Part shown: positions 26,230-35,066 of the stretch, in pieces
Layout of the letters: each line of letters starts with the position of its first letter
How positions within the stretch are numbered: position 1 is the first letter of the stretch
Assembly: GCA_944323395.1 (NCBI GenBank)
Contig: CALUSI010000007.1
Span: forward strand, 1-64,000
Length of the DNA stretch: 64,000 nucleotides
Direction: 5' to 3'
Source of the DNA: Candidatus Gastranaerophilales bacterium
GTDB taxonomy: Bacteria > Cyanobacteriota > Vampirovibrionia > Gastranaerophilales > Gastranaerophilaceae
Translations under genes and position numbers: made by a program
The notes under the pieces: generated by a model
What the model was told of the DNA's origin: nothing
What the model saw: only the letters and a program-made list of their open reading frames with translations
Database searches by the model: none

Positions 26230-27219
26230 GTGAAAATAGCTTTTTTTGCACTGAGAAAATTTGATGAACTTGAACTATGTAAAGAATTCAGCAAAAAATA
26301 TAATATAGATTTTATTTGGACAAATGAATATCCGAATAAAGAAAATCTGTCATTAGCAAAAGATTGTGATGCAATAAGTATCGTCCCTTGTTTAATTACA
26401 AAAGATTATATTGATGAGTTTATATCATACGGAATAAAATACATTTTATGCAGAAGCATTGGTTACGATCATTTACCAATTGAACATATAAAAGAGAAAG
26501 GATTAAAAGTATCATCATCAAGTTACCCGCCTAATTGTGTTGCCGATTATGCAATTATGCTGATACTTATGTGCGCAAGAAAAATGAATCAAATACTAAT
26601 ACGTTCAATGGCGCAAGATTATTCACTTCGCGGGAAAATGGGTAAAGATATCTGCGACTGTACAATTGGAGTAATAGGAACCGGCAACATAGGTTCAACC
26701 GTAATTAAACACCTTTCGGGATTTGGTTGCAAAATCTTAGCCTATAATAAATTCGATGAAAATGAAGAACTAAAAAAATATGCTGACTATGTAGATATAG
26801 AAACTCTTTATAAAGAAAGTGACATTATAACTCTTCACGTTGCTTCTAATTCAGAAACTTTCCATATGATTAATAATGAAACAATAAATAAAATGAAAGA
26901 TGGAGTAATAATAATCAATACGGCAAGAGGTAATCTGATAGATTCAAAAGCACTAATAGAAAACTTAAAGAACGGGAAAATAAGTGCAGCAGGTCTTGAT
27001 GTTATAGAAGATGAAAACGGATTATATTACTACAACAGAAGCAGTGAAGTAATTGATAATGATGAACTTTCTATGTTAAGAAGTTTTCCGAATGTAATTC
27101 TAACCCCTCATACCGCATTTTACACATATACAACGGTATCAAATATGATAGAAAAATCTTTCTTGGCAATGAAAAATTACAAAGAAGGTAAAATGAATCC
27201 TTTTGAAGTCAAAATATAG
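26230..27219 (+). CDS. D-2-hydroxyacid dehydrogenase, VanH/D-lactate dehydrogenase-like
   Basis: 329 residues. The enzyme should reduce pyruvate to D-lactate with NADH. The NAD-binding GTGNIG is at 150-155. Catalytic residues are R233 (INTARGNLI), E260 (LDVIEDENG) and H294 (LTPHTAFYT). The segments RSIGYDHL, VADYAIMLILM and HLSGFGCKILAY resemble VanH and its D-LDH relatives. The start is GTG at 26230 with a GGAGA site upstream. No VanA-type ligase or VanX is present here, so a fermentative D-lactate role is more likely than glycopeptide resistance. Confidence 0.88.
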   Translation: MKIAFFALRKFDELELCKEFSKKYNIDFIWTNEYPNKENLSLAKDCDAISIVPCLITKDYIDEFISYGIKYILCRSIGYDHLPIEHIKEKGLKVSSSSYPPNCVADYAIMLILMCARKMNQILIRSMAQDYSLRGKMGKDICDCTIGVIGTGNIGSTVIKHLSGFGCKILAYNKFDENEELKKYADYVDIETLYKESDIITLHVASNSETFHMINNETINKMKDGVIIINTARGNLIDSKALIENLKNGKISAAGLDVIEDENGLYYYNRSSEVIDNDELSMLRSFPNVILTPHTAFYTYTTVSNMIEKSFLAMKNYKEGKMNPFEVKI

Positions 27220-27291
27220 TATTAAAACTATACTTTATATATTGACCGATGGTTAATAATCAAAATAAAGAAATAATGTATAATAAACTTT

Positions 27292-28266
27292 ATGGAAAAA
27301 CTTTTTGAAATAAAAAAATTAAATATGCACTACCCAATAATTGACGGATTATTAGGTAACATCAAAGGTTACACATATGCATTAAATGATGTGGACTTAG
27401 ATATATATCAAAATGAAATATTAGGATTAGTAGGAGAATCCGGAAGCGGGAAATCCACGTTGGGAAATTGCATATTGAAATTAATAAATCCGACATCAGG
27501 TGAAGTTGTTTTTAATAGCGAAAATATTGTATCTAAAACAAAAAAAGAGTTAAAAAGTTTCAGAGCACAAGCCCAGCTTATATTTCAAAATCCATATATG
27601 AGCCTAAACCCAAGAATGAAAATATATGATATTTTGAAAGAACCATTTATCATTAACGGAATAAAAGATAAACAACAAATTAATGAAAAAATAAAAAAGA
27701 TTATATCTTTAATCGGGATGCAAGAAGAAGTACTAAACAGATATCCACATGAGTTTTCAGGCGGACAACGTCAAAGAATAGCAATCGCAAGAGCAATAAT
27801 ATTAAATCCGAAATTTATAGTGGCAGATGAACCTGTAAGTGCACTAGATGTAAGTATTCAAGCCCAAATTGTAAACTTGCTTTTAGACTTAAAAAAACAC
27901 TTAAACCTCACTATGCTTTTCATCTCTCACGATTTAAGCATTATAAAATATATATCAGACAGAATAGCTGTAATGTACTTAGGCGAGATTGTTGAAATTG
28001 CGGAGAAAGAAGAACTTTTTGAGAACCATAAACATCCGTATACACAAGCTCTTTTGAATGCTGTACCTGTAATATCAAAAGACAAAACAAAAAAAATATT
28101 ATTATCAGGAGATTTACCATCACCAAACAACCCGCCCAAAGGCTGTAAATTCCATACAAGATGCCCTTATGTTATGGAAATATGTAAACAACAGCATCCT
28201 GACCTGACAAATGTATCCGAAACCCACAAAGTAAGATGCTTTTTGATTAATAAAAATAAATCTTAA
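27292..28266 (+). CDS. oppF: Oligopeptide/dipeptide ABC transporter ATP-binding protein (OppF/DppF)
   Basis: 324 residues. P-loop GESGSGKST (about 49-57), signature FSGGQRQRIAIARA, Walker B FIVADEP and switch histidine FISHD. The C-terminal oligopeptide-transporter extension carries GCKFHTRCPYVMEICKQQHP, with cysteines that bind an iron-sulfur cluster in some relatives. It energises uptake of peptides. No binding protein, permeases or OppD partner are adjacent. TATAAT ends 7 bases before the ATG and there is no Shine-Dalgarno sequence, so the mRNA may be leaderless. Confidence 0.93.
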   Translation: MEKLFEIKKLNMHYPIIDGLLGNIKGYTYALNDVDLDIYQNEILGLVGESGSGKSTLGNCILKLINPTSGEVVFNSENIVSKTKKELKSFRAQAQLIFQNPYMSLNPRMKIYDILKEPFIINGIKDKQQINEKIKKIISLIGMQEEVLNRYPHEFSGGQRQRIAIARAIILNPKFIVADEPVSALDVSIQAQIVNLLLDLKKHLNLTMLFISHDLSIIKYISDRIAVMYLGEIVEIAEKEELFENHKHPYTQALLNAVPVISKDKTKKILLSGDLPSPNNPPKGCKFHTRCPYVMEICKQQHPDLTNVSETHKVRCFLINKNKS

Positions 28267-28310
28267 TATTTTTTCTAGAGAAAAAATTGAATTTATTGTA
28301 ATATACTGGT

Positions 28311-29123
28311 ATGGCAAAATTTCGCTTGTATTTAAAACAAACAATAACATACCAGCTAATATTAATGTTTTTAAGGCATGTAAGGGAGTTCTTTGAGACA
28401 TTCGGCTCTATTGCCTATCAATTAGTTCAGGTTTTAAAATATATATTTTCTTTCCAAATAAACTTCAAACAAGTAATGGAACAATCTTCAAGATTTGCAG
28501 TTGACTCTTTGCCAATAACTCTTTCCATCGTTTCAATGACAGCAATAATATTATCAATGCAAGTAGCACCAGAGATGGTAAAACAGGGCGGAAAAGATTA
28601 TATAGGCTTACTTGTTGCATTAACAATGGTAAGAGAAATCGGCGTAATAATGTCAGGTTTTGCAATTATATCAATGATAGGTTCAGCACAAGCCAGTGAA
28701 CTTGCAACAATGCGTGTAACAGAGCAAATTGATGCAATGGAAGTATTGAAAGTTTCACCATTTAAGTATTTATTTTTGCCAAGAGTATTAGCAGGCGTAA
28801 TAATGATGCCGTTTGTAGTAATAATATCATCTACTGTCGGTATTTTAGCAGGTGGTTTAACGGCAATGACAGCAGGAAAAGATGTAACTTGGCTGTGTTA
28901 TACAACTTCTGTTTGGCAAGGTCTATACATAAGAGACATAAATATTATGCTATTAAAATCAGCTTGTTTTGGCGGAGCAATAAGTTTAATAAGTTCCAGC
29001 TGCGGTTATAGTGCTGAAGGCGGGGCAAAAGGTGTAGGTATTGCAACAACAAAAGCCGTTGTATGGTCTTTCGTTGCAATAGTTATAATTGACTGCATTT
29101 TTGCAGTTGCATTCTATTTTTAA
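28311..29123 (+). CDS. mlaE: MlaE/YrbE-family lipid transport permease
   Basis: 270 residues, about six hydrophobic segments. MlaE forms the inner-membrane part of the MCE/Mla phospholipid transporter between inner and outer membranes. Family sequence is visible: ALTMVREIGVIMSGFAI, ASELATMRVTEQIDAMEVL and the late CGYSAEGGAKGVGIATTKAV. It is the first of mlaE-mlaF-mlaD, which is followed directly by lpxK. The organism therefore maintains an asymmetric outer membrane (inference). Confidence 0.94.
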   Translation: MAKFRLYLKQTITYQLILMFLRHVREFFETFGSIAYQLVQVLKYIFSFQINFKQVMEQSSRFAVDSLPITLSIVSMTAIILSMQVAPEMVKQGGKDYIGLLVALTMVREIGVIMSGFAIISMIGSAQASELATMRVTEQIDAMEVLKVSPFKYLFLPRVLAGVIMMPFVVIISSTVGILAGGLTAMTAGKDVTWLCYTTSVWQGLYIRDINIMLLKSACFGGAISLISSSCGYSAEGGAKGVGIATTKAVVWSFVAIVIIDCIFAVAFYF

Positions 29124-29136
29124 GAAGAAGGTTAAT

Positions 29137-29865
29137 ATGACAATAAAGGTAGAAAATTTAACAAAAGAATTTGACGGAAGAAAAGTTTTAGATAACATTT
29201 CCTTTAATGTTGAAGAAGGCGAGATACTTTCAATCGTCGGATTTAGCGGTTCTGGCAAAAGTACTATACTAAAAATATTATGCGGACTATTAAAAGCAGA
29301 TTCCGGGAATATTGACATCAGCGATGGTGACGTTGCAATGGTGTTCCAATATTCTGCACTTTTTGACTCTTTAAATGTATTTGACAATATATCATTTGCA
29401 CTTCAAGAACGAAAAGAATTTAAAAATAAATATACACAAGATGAGCTAAAAGAAATTGTCGCAAAAAGTCTTAGAACAGTGGGATTATCCGGAATAGAAG
29501 ATAAATTTCCGCATGAACTTTCAGGCGGTATGCAAAAAAGAGTAAGCTTAGCTCGAGCAATTGTAACAAAACCCAAATTTATACTTTACGATGAACCAAC
29601 AGCAGGTCTTGACCCAATTGCTTCAACAGTAATTGAAGACTATATACTAAGATTAAGAGATGAAACAAAAGCAACATCAATTATAGTAACTCACCAAATG
29701 TCAACAATCCAAAGATGTTCAGATAGAGTTATAATGTTATATGATGGAAACATTGTATATAGAGGAACACCAAGCGACTTACTAAAACAAAATACACCAT
29801 ATACAAAGCAGTTTGTATCGGCTTCAATGGATGGACCGATGAAAATCACAGCTTCTGGTTTTTAG
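29137..29865 (+). CDS. mlaF: MlaF-type ABC ATPase of the lipid transporter
   Basis: 242 residues from the ATG at 29137, chosen because AAGAAGAAGG precedes it; an ATG 48 bases earlier lies inside mlaE and lacks a site. P-loop GFSGSGKST (about 36-44), signature LSGGMQKRVSLARA, Walker B FILYDEPTAGLDP and VTHQM. MlaF-type ATPases power MlaE. Only 13 bases separate it from the mlaE stop, so the genes are co-translated. Confidence 0.95.
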   Translation: MTIKVENLTKEFDGRKVLDNISFNVEEGEILSIVGFSGSGKSTILKILCGLLKADSGNIDISDGDVAMVFQYSALFDSLNVFDNISFALQERKEFKNKYTQDELKEIVAKSLRTVGLSGIEDKFPHELSGGMQKRVSLARAIVTKPKFILYDEPTAGLDPIASTVIEDYILRLRDETKATSIIVTHQMSTIQRCSDRVIMLYDGNIVYRGTPSDLLKQNTPYTKQFVSASMDGPMKITASGF

Positions 29866-29902
29866 ATTTTTATTGTAAAATTAATTTGGAAGAAGGAAAT
29901 AT

Positions 29903-31261
29903 ATGAAATTTACATCATCATTTAAAGTTGGTATATTGGCACTATCCGCAATAATAATCTTATTATTTACAGTTATGTGGGTAAAAGGTAAGGCAATATC
30001 AAGCGCAGACAGAATAACTGTAAGCTTCAAAGATGTTAACGGAATGAGACCCGGTAGCAGCGTTCAAATGATGGGGGTTAGAATTGGTCAGGTTGAAGAA
30101 ATAAAACCAAAAATAAATTCATCAGAAAGCTATGTTGATGTTAAATTTGTTATAACAGAGCCTAATGTTGAAATTCCTAAAGCTTCTGAAATATCTATTC
30201 AACAATCAGGTATTATCGGAGAACAATTCTTAGAAATAACTCCTCCAAAAGAGAAGATTATATATTTACCTGAATCTGATAAGTCATTGGTATTGCACGC
30301 TGATGATAAAGTGCAAATGGAACTTGACCATAAATACTATGATATAGGAACAATTAAAAAAATAGAAATTGTTGAAACAAATATGCTTCCTATCTTAGTA
30401 AAAGAAAATATAAAAACAAAAAATGCATATAAAGTAAAATATATAGTGGAATTACCCGGACTTGTAACTCCGGATATGCTTGATGGCAAAATTGTAAAAG
30501 AAGATAATACAAAGAAATTAAGACTTATTCCTAAAGATTCTGTAGATATTCCTTATCCAAAAACAGATTCTCCATATACAGTTATAGAACCAATGAGAAT
30601 TGCAGACTTCTTGGAACTTCAATACAGAAGTGCAGAATCATTAATTGAAACAAACGAAAGAATTTCTTTATTGTTATCGGATGATGTTATAAGAGATTTA
30701 CAACAAACAACTGTTAATTTAGAAGAATTAACAACAAATGCAAATGTAACAATGGCAAAAGCTCAAGAGTTAATTGATTTATCAAAGATAGAACTTGAAA
30801 TGTTAACAGAAAACGCAAATAAACTTTCTGACAGATTACTTGTTCTTACAGATAATATAAATAAAATTGCAGGAAATCAGGAATTTGTAGAGAATGTTGC
30901 AAACGCTACAAAGTCATTTACAAGATTATCTGATAATTTATCATGTTTAATGGAAGATCCAAAAACAAAAACAACGCTTGCAAATATAGATATAACAGCA
31001 AAAAATATAGCAGAACTTTCAAGCTATATTAACGATATGTCTAAAGATGCACAATTAAAACAATATCTAAAAGAATCTGTTGTAAGATTAAATACTGCAC
31101 TAGACAAATTAACAATTACACTAGATACAGTTAATTATGCAACAGAGGACGAGGAAAAACTTAAACAAACGATGGATGATATAAATGTAACATCTGAAAA
31201 TCTAAGAAAATTCTCAGAAAAATTAAATAAAAGATTTTTAATTTTCAGATTATTATTCTAA
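29903..31261 (+). CDS. mlaD: MCE-domain protein MlaD
   Basis: 452 residues, longer than E. coli MlaD (~180). An N-terminal membrane helix (about 8-26) anchors a single MCE domain (about 37-125; VSFKDVNGMRPGSSVQMMGV, then IIGEQFLEITPP). A ~65-residue beta-rich insert leads to a long C-terminal helical, coiled-coil-like region (about 240-430) rich in Asn, Thr and Leu. Long helical MCE proteins can form periplasm-spanning tunnels. A GGAAGAAGGA site precedes the ATG. Confidence 0.92.
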   Translation: MKFTSSFKVGILALSAIIILLFTVMWVKGKAISSADRITVSFKDVNGMRPGSSVQMMGVRIGQVEEIKPKINSSESYVDVKFVITEPNVEIPKASEISIQQSGIIGEQFLEITPPKEKIIYLPESDKSLVLHADDKVQMELDHKYYDIGTIKKIEIVETNMLPILVKENIKTKNAYKVKYIVELPGLVTPDMLDGKIVKEDNTKKLRLIPKDSVDIPYPKTDSPYTVIEPMRIADFLELQYRSAESLIETNERISLLLSDDVIRDLQQTTVNLEELTTNANVTMAKAQELIDLSKIELEMLTENANKLSDRLLVLTDNINKIAGNQEFVENVANATKSFTRLSDNLSCLMEDPKTKTTLANIDITAKNIAELSSYINDMSKDAQLKQYLKESVVRLNTALDKLTITLDTVNYATEDEEKLKQTMDDINVTSENLRKFSEKLNKRFLIFRLLF

Positions 31262-31268
31262 GGCAAAT

Positions 31269-32333
31269 ATGAAACTATTTATATCGAAACTACACTACAA
31301 AAAAAAACTTAATTTATACGAAACAATGATTGTTTCTATATTGAGTGTTGTCGGAATTTTCTATAATATCGTTTCAAAAATAAGAAATAAAATGTATGAC
31401 AATAAACTTATACCGACATACACATCAAAATCATATGTAGTTTCAATAGGTAACATAACAACAGGCGGAGTAGGAAAGACTCCTTTAACCTTAGAAGTTG
31501 CAAGATATTTTCTTGGATTAAATAAAAAAGTTGCTATATTATCCAGAGGTTATGGGGCAAAATTAAAGAATAAAGAACCGAATCTTATTTCAGATGGTTC
31601 AGGTGCTTTATTCACAGCATCTATGGCTGGAGATGAACCTGTTTGGCTCGGTGATAATTGCAAAGGAGCATATGTTGTTACTTGCGCAAGCAGAATAAAA
31701 GCTGAAAAATTTATAAAAGATAAATACAATCCCGATATTATAATACTTGATGACGGCTTTCAACACAGAAAAATGAATCGAGATCTTGATATCGTTTTAG
31801 TTGATGCAAAAAATAAGTTCGGGAATAAACATATTCTGCCGGCAGGTCCTTTAAGAGAAGACTTAAATAATATAAAAAGAGCAGATAAACTTGTTGTTGT
31901 GAATAAAGGTTTTGATTCACGTGATGCATTAAAATATTGTGATTATTTAAAGAAGCGATTCAAAAAAGATACATATTTATGTAAAATAGTTCCCGATTAC
32001 GCATATAATATCTTAACAGGCGAGACATTAAATAAAGACACAAAAATTATGGCTTTTTCTGCAATTGGGCAGAGCGCAGGTTTTTATGATTTTCTAAGAA
32101 ACGACTACAGATTAATAGCTGTTCTTGAATTTGAAGACCACCATTCTTATGAGCAAGACGATATATCAAAAATTATCCACTTTGCACAAGAAGAAAATAT
32201 TGATAGCATTGTAACAACAGAGAAAGATGCTGTAAAAATAATCGACATAATAAAAGATGTTGAATTACCAATAAAAATATATGCACTAAAACTAAAAGCA
32301 TATATAGATATCAAGGAAATATGCGGAAGATGA
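31269..32333 (+). CDS. lpxK: Tetraacyldisaccharide 4'-kinase
   Basis: 354 residues. LpxK phosphorylates the lipid A disaccharide at the 4' position on the inner membrane. An N-terminal hydrophobic stretch (about 20-35) is followed by the P-loop region SIGNITTGGVGKTP (59-72), ILSRGYGAK, GDEPVW and the motif IILDDGFQHRKMNRDLDIVL. Its presence shows that lipid A is made, so the cell is a diderm with LPS. Its end overlaps the next glycosyltransferase by 13 bases. Confidence 0.96.
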   Translation: MKLFISKLHYKKKLNLYETMIVSILSVVGIFYNIVSKIRNKMYDNKLIPTYTSKSYVVSIGNITTGGVGKTPLTLEVARYFLGLNKKVAILSRGYGAKLKNKEPNLISDGSGALFTASMAGDEPVWLGDNCKGAYVVTCASRIKAEKFIKDKYNPDIIILDDGFQHRKMNRDLDIVLVDAKNKFGNKHILPAGPLREDLNNIKRADKLVVVNKGFDSRDALKYCDYLKKRFKKDTYLCKIVPDYAYNILTGETLNKDTKIMAFSAIGQSAGFYDFLRNDYRLIAVLEFEDHHSYEQDDISKIIHFAQEENIDSIVTTEKDAVKIIDIIKDVELPIKIYALKLKAYIDIKEICGR

Positions 32334-33355
32334 AAAAAATTCTGGTAGTGAGATACCGATTTATAGGAGATATGATTTTAACAATACCTTTTTTACGTAA
32401 TTTAAGGTATATATATCCCGATGCACAAATAGATATGCTTGTTGCTCCAAATTCAGGAGAAGTAATAGAAGATTGTCCTTATGTTAATAACTTTATATAC
32501 TTTGATACAACAAGAAAACACAAATATGAAAACGGTAAAGGCAAGAAAAAATCATTTTGGAGTTATGTTTTTGAATTAAGAAAAAACAAATATGATAAAG
32601 CATATGTTTTAAAGCGATCATTATCAAGTGCGTTATTATGTTTTTTTGCCGGAATAAAGGAGAGAATAGGGTTTGATACGGAAAACAGAGGTTTTCTTCT
32701 CACAAAAAAAGTTAAATATGATGAAACAAAACACGAATCATTATGCTTTTTAGATGTTTTAAAAGCAGAAGGTTTTAATATAAAAGATACTTATCTTGAA
32801 AATTGGATAAAAGATGAAAATAAACAAAAAGTAAAACAACTTTTTAAAGAAAATAATATAAAAGAAGAATATAGAAAAGCAGTAGTCAATGTTACTGCAA
32901 CAAATCAATCAAAAGTATGGAATATTAATAACTTTGCAGAAGTTATTGAATATATGTCTAATAACAAAAACATACAGGTAATATACATTGGTGCACCATC
33001 AGATAAAAAAATATATGAAGAAATTCAATTTAAGGAAGAATTAAAAATAAAACCTGTAAATTTATGCGGACAAGTAACAATAAAAGATAGTTTAGCTCTA
33101 TTAAAAGAAGTTGATTTTATATTAGGTAATGACTCAGGCAACCTGCATATGGCATCATCAGTAGGAACGAAAGTCATAGGATTATATGGTCCAATGCCTT
33201 TTGAAAAATGGAAAGCAATTGGAGAGGGTAATATTTTGTTAAAAGCGAATCTTCCTTGTATGCCTTGTGCACTAAGAGGAAAATGTAAAAATAATAAAGC
33301 CTGTATGAATGCCATCAGTACTGAACAAGTTAAAGATGCAATAGATAAAATATAA
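32321..33355 (+). CDS. Glycosyltransferase family 9 (heptosyltransferase-like)
   Basis: 344 residues with the two-domain fold of ADP-heptose:LPS heptosyltransferases. Motifs: KKILVVRYRFIGDMILTIPF at the N-terminus, GAPSDKKIYEE in the second domain and ILGNDSGNLHMASSVGTKVI followed by GLYGP, the nucleotide-sugar site. C-terminal cysteines (CMPCALRGKCKNNKAC) are common in this family. It overlaps lpxK and should extend the LPS core. The ATG at 32321 is used; the ATG at 32330 (MKKILVV) is equally plausible. Confidence 0.9.
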   Translation: MRKMKKILVVRYRFIGDMILTIPFLRNLRYIYPDAQIDMLVAPNSGEVIEDCPYVNNFIYFDTTRKHKYENGKGKKKSFWSYVFELRKNKYDKAYVLKRSLSSALLCFFAGIKERIGFDTENRGFLLTKKVKYDETKHESLCFLDVLKAEGFNIKDTYLENWIKDENKQKVKQLFKENNIKEEYRKAVVNVTATNQSKVWNINNFAEVIEYMSNNKNIQVIYIGAPSDKKIYEEIQFKEELKIKPVNLCGQVTIKDSLALLKEVDFILGNDSGNLHMASSVGTKVIGLYGPMPFEKWKAIGEGNILLKANLPCMPCALRGKCKNNKACMNAISTEQVKDAIDKI

Positions 33356-33381
33356 GTGATAAACAAAATCAAGAACTATAA

Positions 33382-33717
33382 TCATTTCCAATAGGGGTTA
33401 AATTTCGATATTTCGTAAAGAGTATTATTAAAATCACCTTTAAAACAAATTGTTCTATCATCAATATAAAGAAAAGATGGTATTTTAATATTATTTATAT
33501 CTTTAAAGTACTTATCTAAATCATTATTTATCAACCATTTACTTGCAAGTAAAAGATTTCTGCTTGTAAACAAGTATAATTCAAAATCATTTGACAATTT
33601 TTGAATAAACTCTTTTGCTCCAATTTTTAAATTTGGAATATAGTTTTCATCAAATTTTTCTTTACCATATTGGTTTAATACACCGTCTAAATCAATTAGT
33701 ATTTTTTTCTTATGCAT
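33382..33717 (-). CDS. Small HAD-superfamily hydrolase
   Basis: 111 residues. It has the HAD motif I as ILIDLDGVLNQYG near residue 6, a motif II region as LYLFTSRN (about 48-55) and a late acidic motif LYIDDRTI. This minimal core without a cap resembles 5'-deoxynucleotidase-like phosphatases; the substrate is unknown. It is divergent from the first small XRE gene, and two dyad sites lie in the shared 69-base gap, so both may be controlled together. Confidence 0.75.
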   Translation of the reverse strand: MHKKKILIDLDGVLNQYGKEKFDENYIPNLKIGAKEFIQKLSNDFELYLFTSRNLLLASKWLINNDLDKYFKDINNIKIPSFLYIDDRTICFKGDFNNTLYEISKFNPYWK

Positions 33718-33738
33718 AAAGATTAGGCACTCATTTTG

Positions 33739-33777
33739 CTAGTGTGACTAGTTGTTGTTAATGCTAGTATAACTAAC
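33739..33777. promoter_or_regulatory. Two dyad repeats 25 bp apart, candidate operator pair
   Basis: CTAGTGTGACTAG (33739-33751) is a perfect 5-bp inverted repeat with a 3-nt spacer. CTAGTATAACTAA (33764-33776) is a one-mismatch copy beginning 25 bases later, on about the same face as 2.4 helix turns. The second overlaps TATAAC, a likely -10 for the XRE gene at 33787, and both lie in a divergent intergenic region. Confidence 0.5.
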
Positions 33778-33786
33778 AATAAAAAA

Positions 33787-34002
33787 ATGGACAAGCCTTT
33801 TTTAGAAAAATTAGCAAAACAATTAAAAAGAATCAGAAAAGAAAAAAACTTAACTCAAGATGATATAGGAGTTAATGGAATTTCAAGAGCAATGATAAGC
33901 TTAATTGAGCTTGCCAAAACAGATGTAACTGCTTCAAAATTAAAAATAATTGCAGACAATCTTGGAATTGAAGTAAAAGATTTATTTGATTTTAAAGATT
34001 AA
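33787..34002 (+). CDS. Small XRE-family HTH regulator
   Basis: 71 residues, consisting of one Cro/CI HTH: KLAKQLKRIRKEKNLTQDDI, then ISRAMISLIEL and IADNLGIEVKDLFDF. It has no effector domain. No Shine-Dalgarno sequence precedes the ATG and a TATAAC lies 13 bases upstream, so the transcript leader is very short or absent. The operator pair just upstream suggests autoregulation. A second XRE gene follows 22 bases later. Confidence 0.85.
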   Translation: MDKPFLEKLAKQLKRIRKEKNLTQDDIGVNGISRAMISLIELAKTDVTASKLKIIADNLGIEVKDLFDFKD

Positions 34003-34024
34003 TTTTACAATCAACAATTAAAAT

Positions 34025-34249
34025 ATGAGTCAAGATAATAAATTTTCAAATAGAGAACTTTTAGCAAAAAACATAATTAAATTAAGAATTAAAAGAAATA
34101 TAAGAAGAGAGGAATTATCTCTTGCATTAGGCTTTGATAATTCATATATTTCAAAATTAGAAAAAAGCAAAATAAATATCACAATAGATAAATTGACACT
34201 AATTGCAAATTATTTTGAAATATCAATAAAAGAATTATTTACAGAATAA
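34025..34249 (+). CDS. Second small XRE-family HTH regulator
   Basis: 74 residues, again a lone HTH: LLAKNIIKLRIKRNIRREEL, then LGFDNSYISKLEKSKINI and IANYFEISIKELF. It is related to but clearly different from its upstream neighbour. No Shine-Dalgarno sequence; TACAAT lies 13 bases before the ATG, the same arrangement as for the first XRE gene. A pair of Cro/CI-like regulators in tandem suggests a phage- or plasmid-derived switch, though no phage genes are nearby. Confidence 0.82.
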   Translation: MSQDNKFSNRELLAKNIIKLRIKRNIRREELSLALGFDNSYISKLEKSKINITIDKLTLIANYFEISIKELFTE

Positions 34250-34320
34250 ATTAATATAATACATAGTTTATTTATTGCGACACTAGATAAAACGGAATAT
34301 CCAGTTGCTAGCCTTTTGGT

Positions 34321-34342
34321 ACTTTTCTGCAATAAGAAAAGT
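34321..34342. terminator. Hairpin between convergent small genes
   Basis: ACTTTTCT pairs perfectly with AGAAAAGT across a 6-nt loop. It lies between the second XRE gene and the end of the opposing small gene. There is no long T tract, so it may be a weak terminator or a 3'-end stabiliser. Confidence 0.35.
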
Positions 34343-34353
34343 CAATATAAAAA

Positions 34354-34695
34354 TTATTTGTCTTCTTTTATTATAAGTCCATTTAATTTTTCAATTTCAT
34401 TAAATAGATGAAAAAAACATAACTCACACTTTTGCATACATTTATATACCTTTTCAATATCTATAAATTCATCTTTTAATCGTTTTAAAAATTCTGGATT
34501 TTCTTTTAACCTTTCAAAACTTATTAATAAAATATTTGCTCTTATTGAAATAAAAATTGCCTGTGTCCATGACTTTTTTAGTGTTTTTTCTATTATTTTC
34601 ATTAAACTTTTTCCTTCTGAAAAGTTTTTAACAATGAAATCAGTATGTTTTTCTATAATTTCATTAAAATTTTTTTCTAATTCTGATTTGTTCAT
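34354..34695 (-). CDS. Hypothetical helical protein
   Basis: 113 residues, not recognised. Predicted mostly helical and charged, with a short Cys cluster (KCMQKCELC) near residue 87. A strong AAGGAG site lies about 8 bases before the ATG, which supports the gene. It sits in the accessory patch between the small XRE genes and another small HTH-like gene. Confidence 0.6.
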   Translation of the reverse strand: MNKSELEKNFNEIIEKHTDFIVKNFSEGKSLMKIIEKTLKKSWTQAIFISIRANILLISFERLKENPEFLKRLKDEFIDIEKVYKCMQKCELCFFHLFNEIEKLNGLIIKEDK

Positions 34696-34827
34696 GAATT
34701 CTTCTCCTTAACCTTTTAATCCAAATAAAGAATATTTATTCCTTATATGGGTTAATATATTAATTTTAAATTCTATATTTGTCAATATTATTCGTAAAAA
34801 AGTATAATTATTCCAAATGAGGTATAT

Positions 34828-35034
34828 ATGAGTTCCAGAGAACAAGTAAAAATAATGATACTTAAGGAAAGATTAACTGTCGAAAAATTGGCAAATATAC
34901 TGAAAGAAAAAACAGGAAAACATTATACACAACAAAGTTTACAACACAAAATTTCTTTAAGTTCATTAAGATATGATGAAATGGAAATAATTGCAGAATT
35001 GTTAGGATATAAAATCACAATTGAAAAGATATAA
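34828..35034 (+). CDS. Small HTH-like protein
   Basis: 68 residues. The pattern MSSREQVKIMILKERLTVEK followed by LANILKEKTGKHYTQQSLQH and IAELLGYKITIEK looks like a minimal Cro-type DNA-binding domain. It is close to small HTH-like proteins found widely in Firmicutes and gut bacteria. An atypical GAGG site lies upstream. The function is unknown; DNA binding is an inference. Confidence 0.65.
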   Translation: MSSREQVKIMILKERLTVEKLANILKEKTGKHYTQQSLQHKISLSSLRYDEMEIIAELLGYKITIEKI

Positions 35035-35066
35035 ATTTTAAATTAATAGTGTTGTTGCTATAATCT

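Noticed and set aside
29089-29136. Longer start of mlaF inside mlaE
   Set aside because: The ATG at 29137 has a strong AAGAAGAAGG site and matches the family N-terminus.
33356-35066. Prophage or integrative element
   Set aside because: Small regulators only; no integrase, att repeats, tRNA or structural genes.
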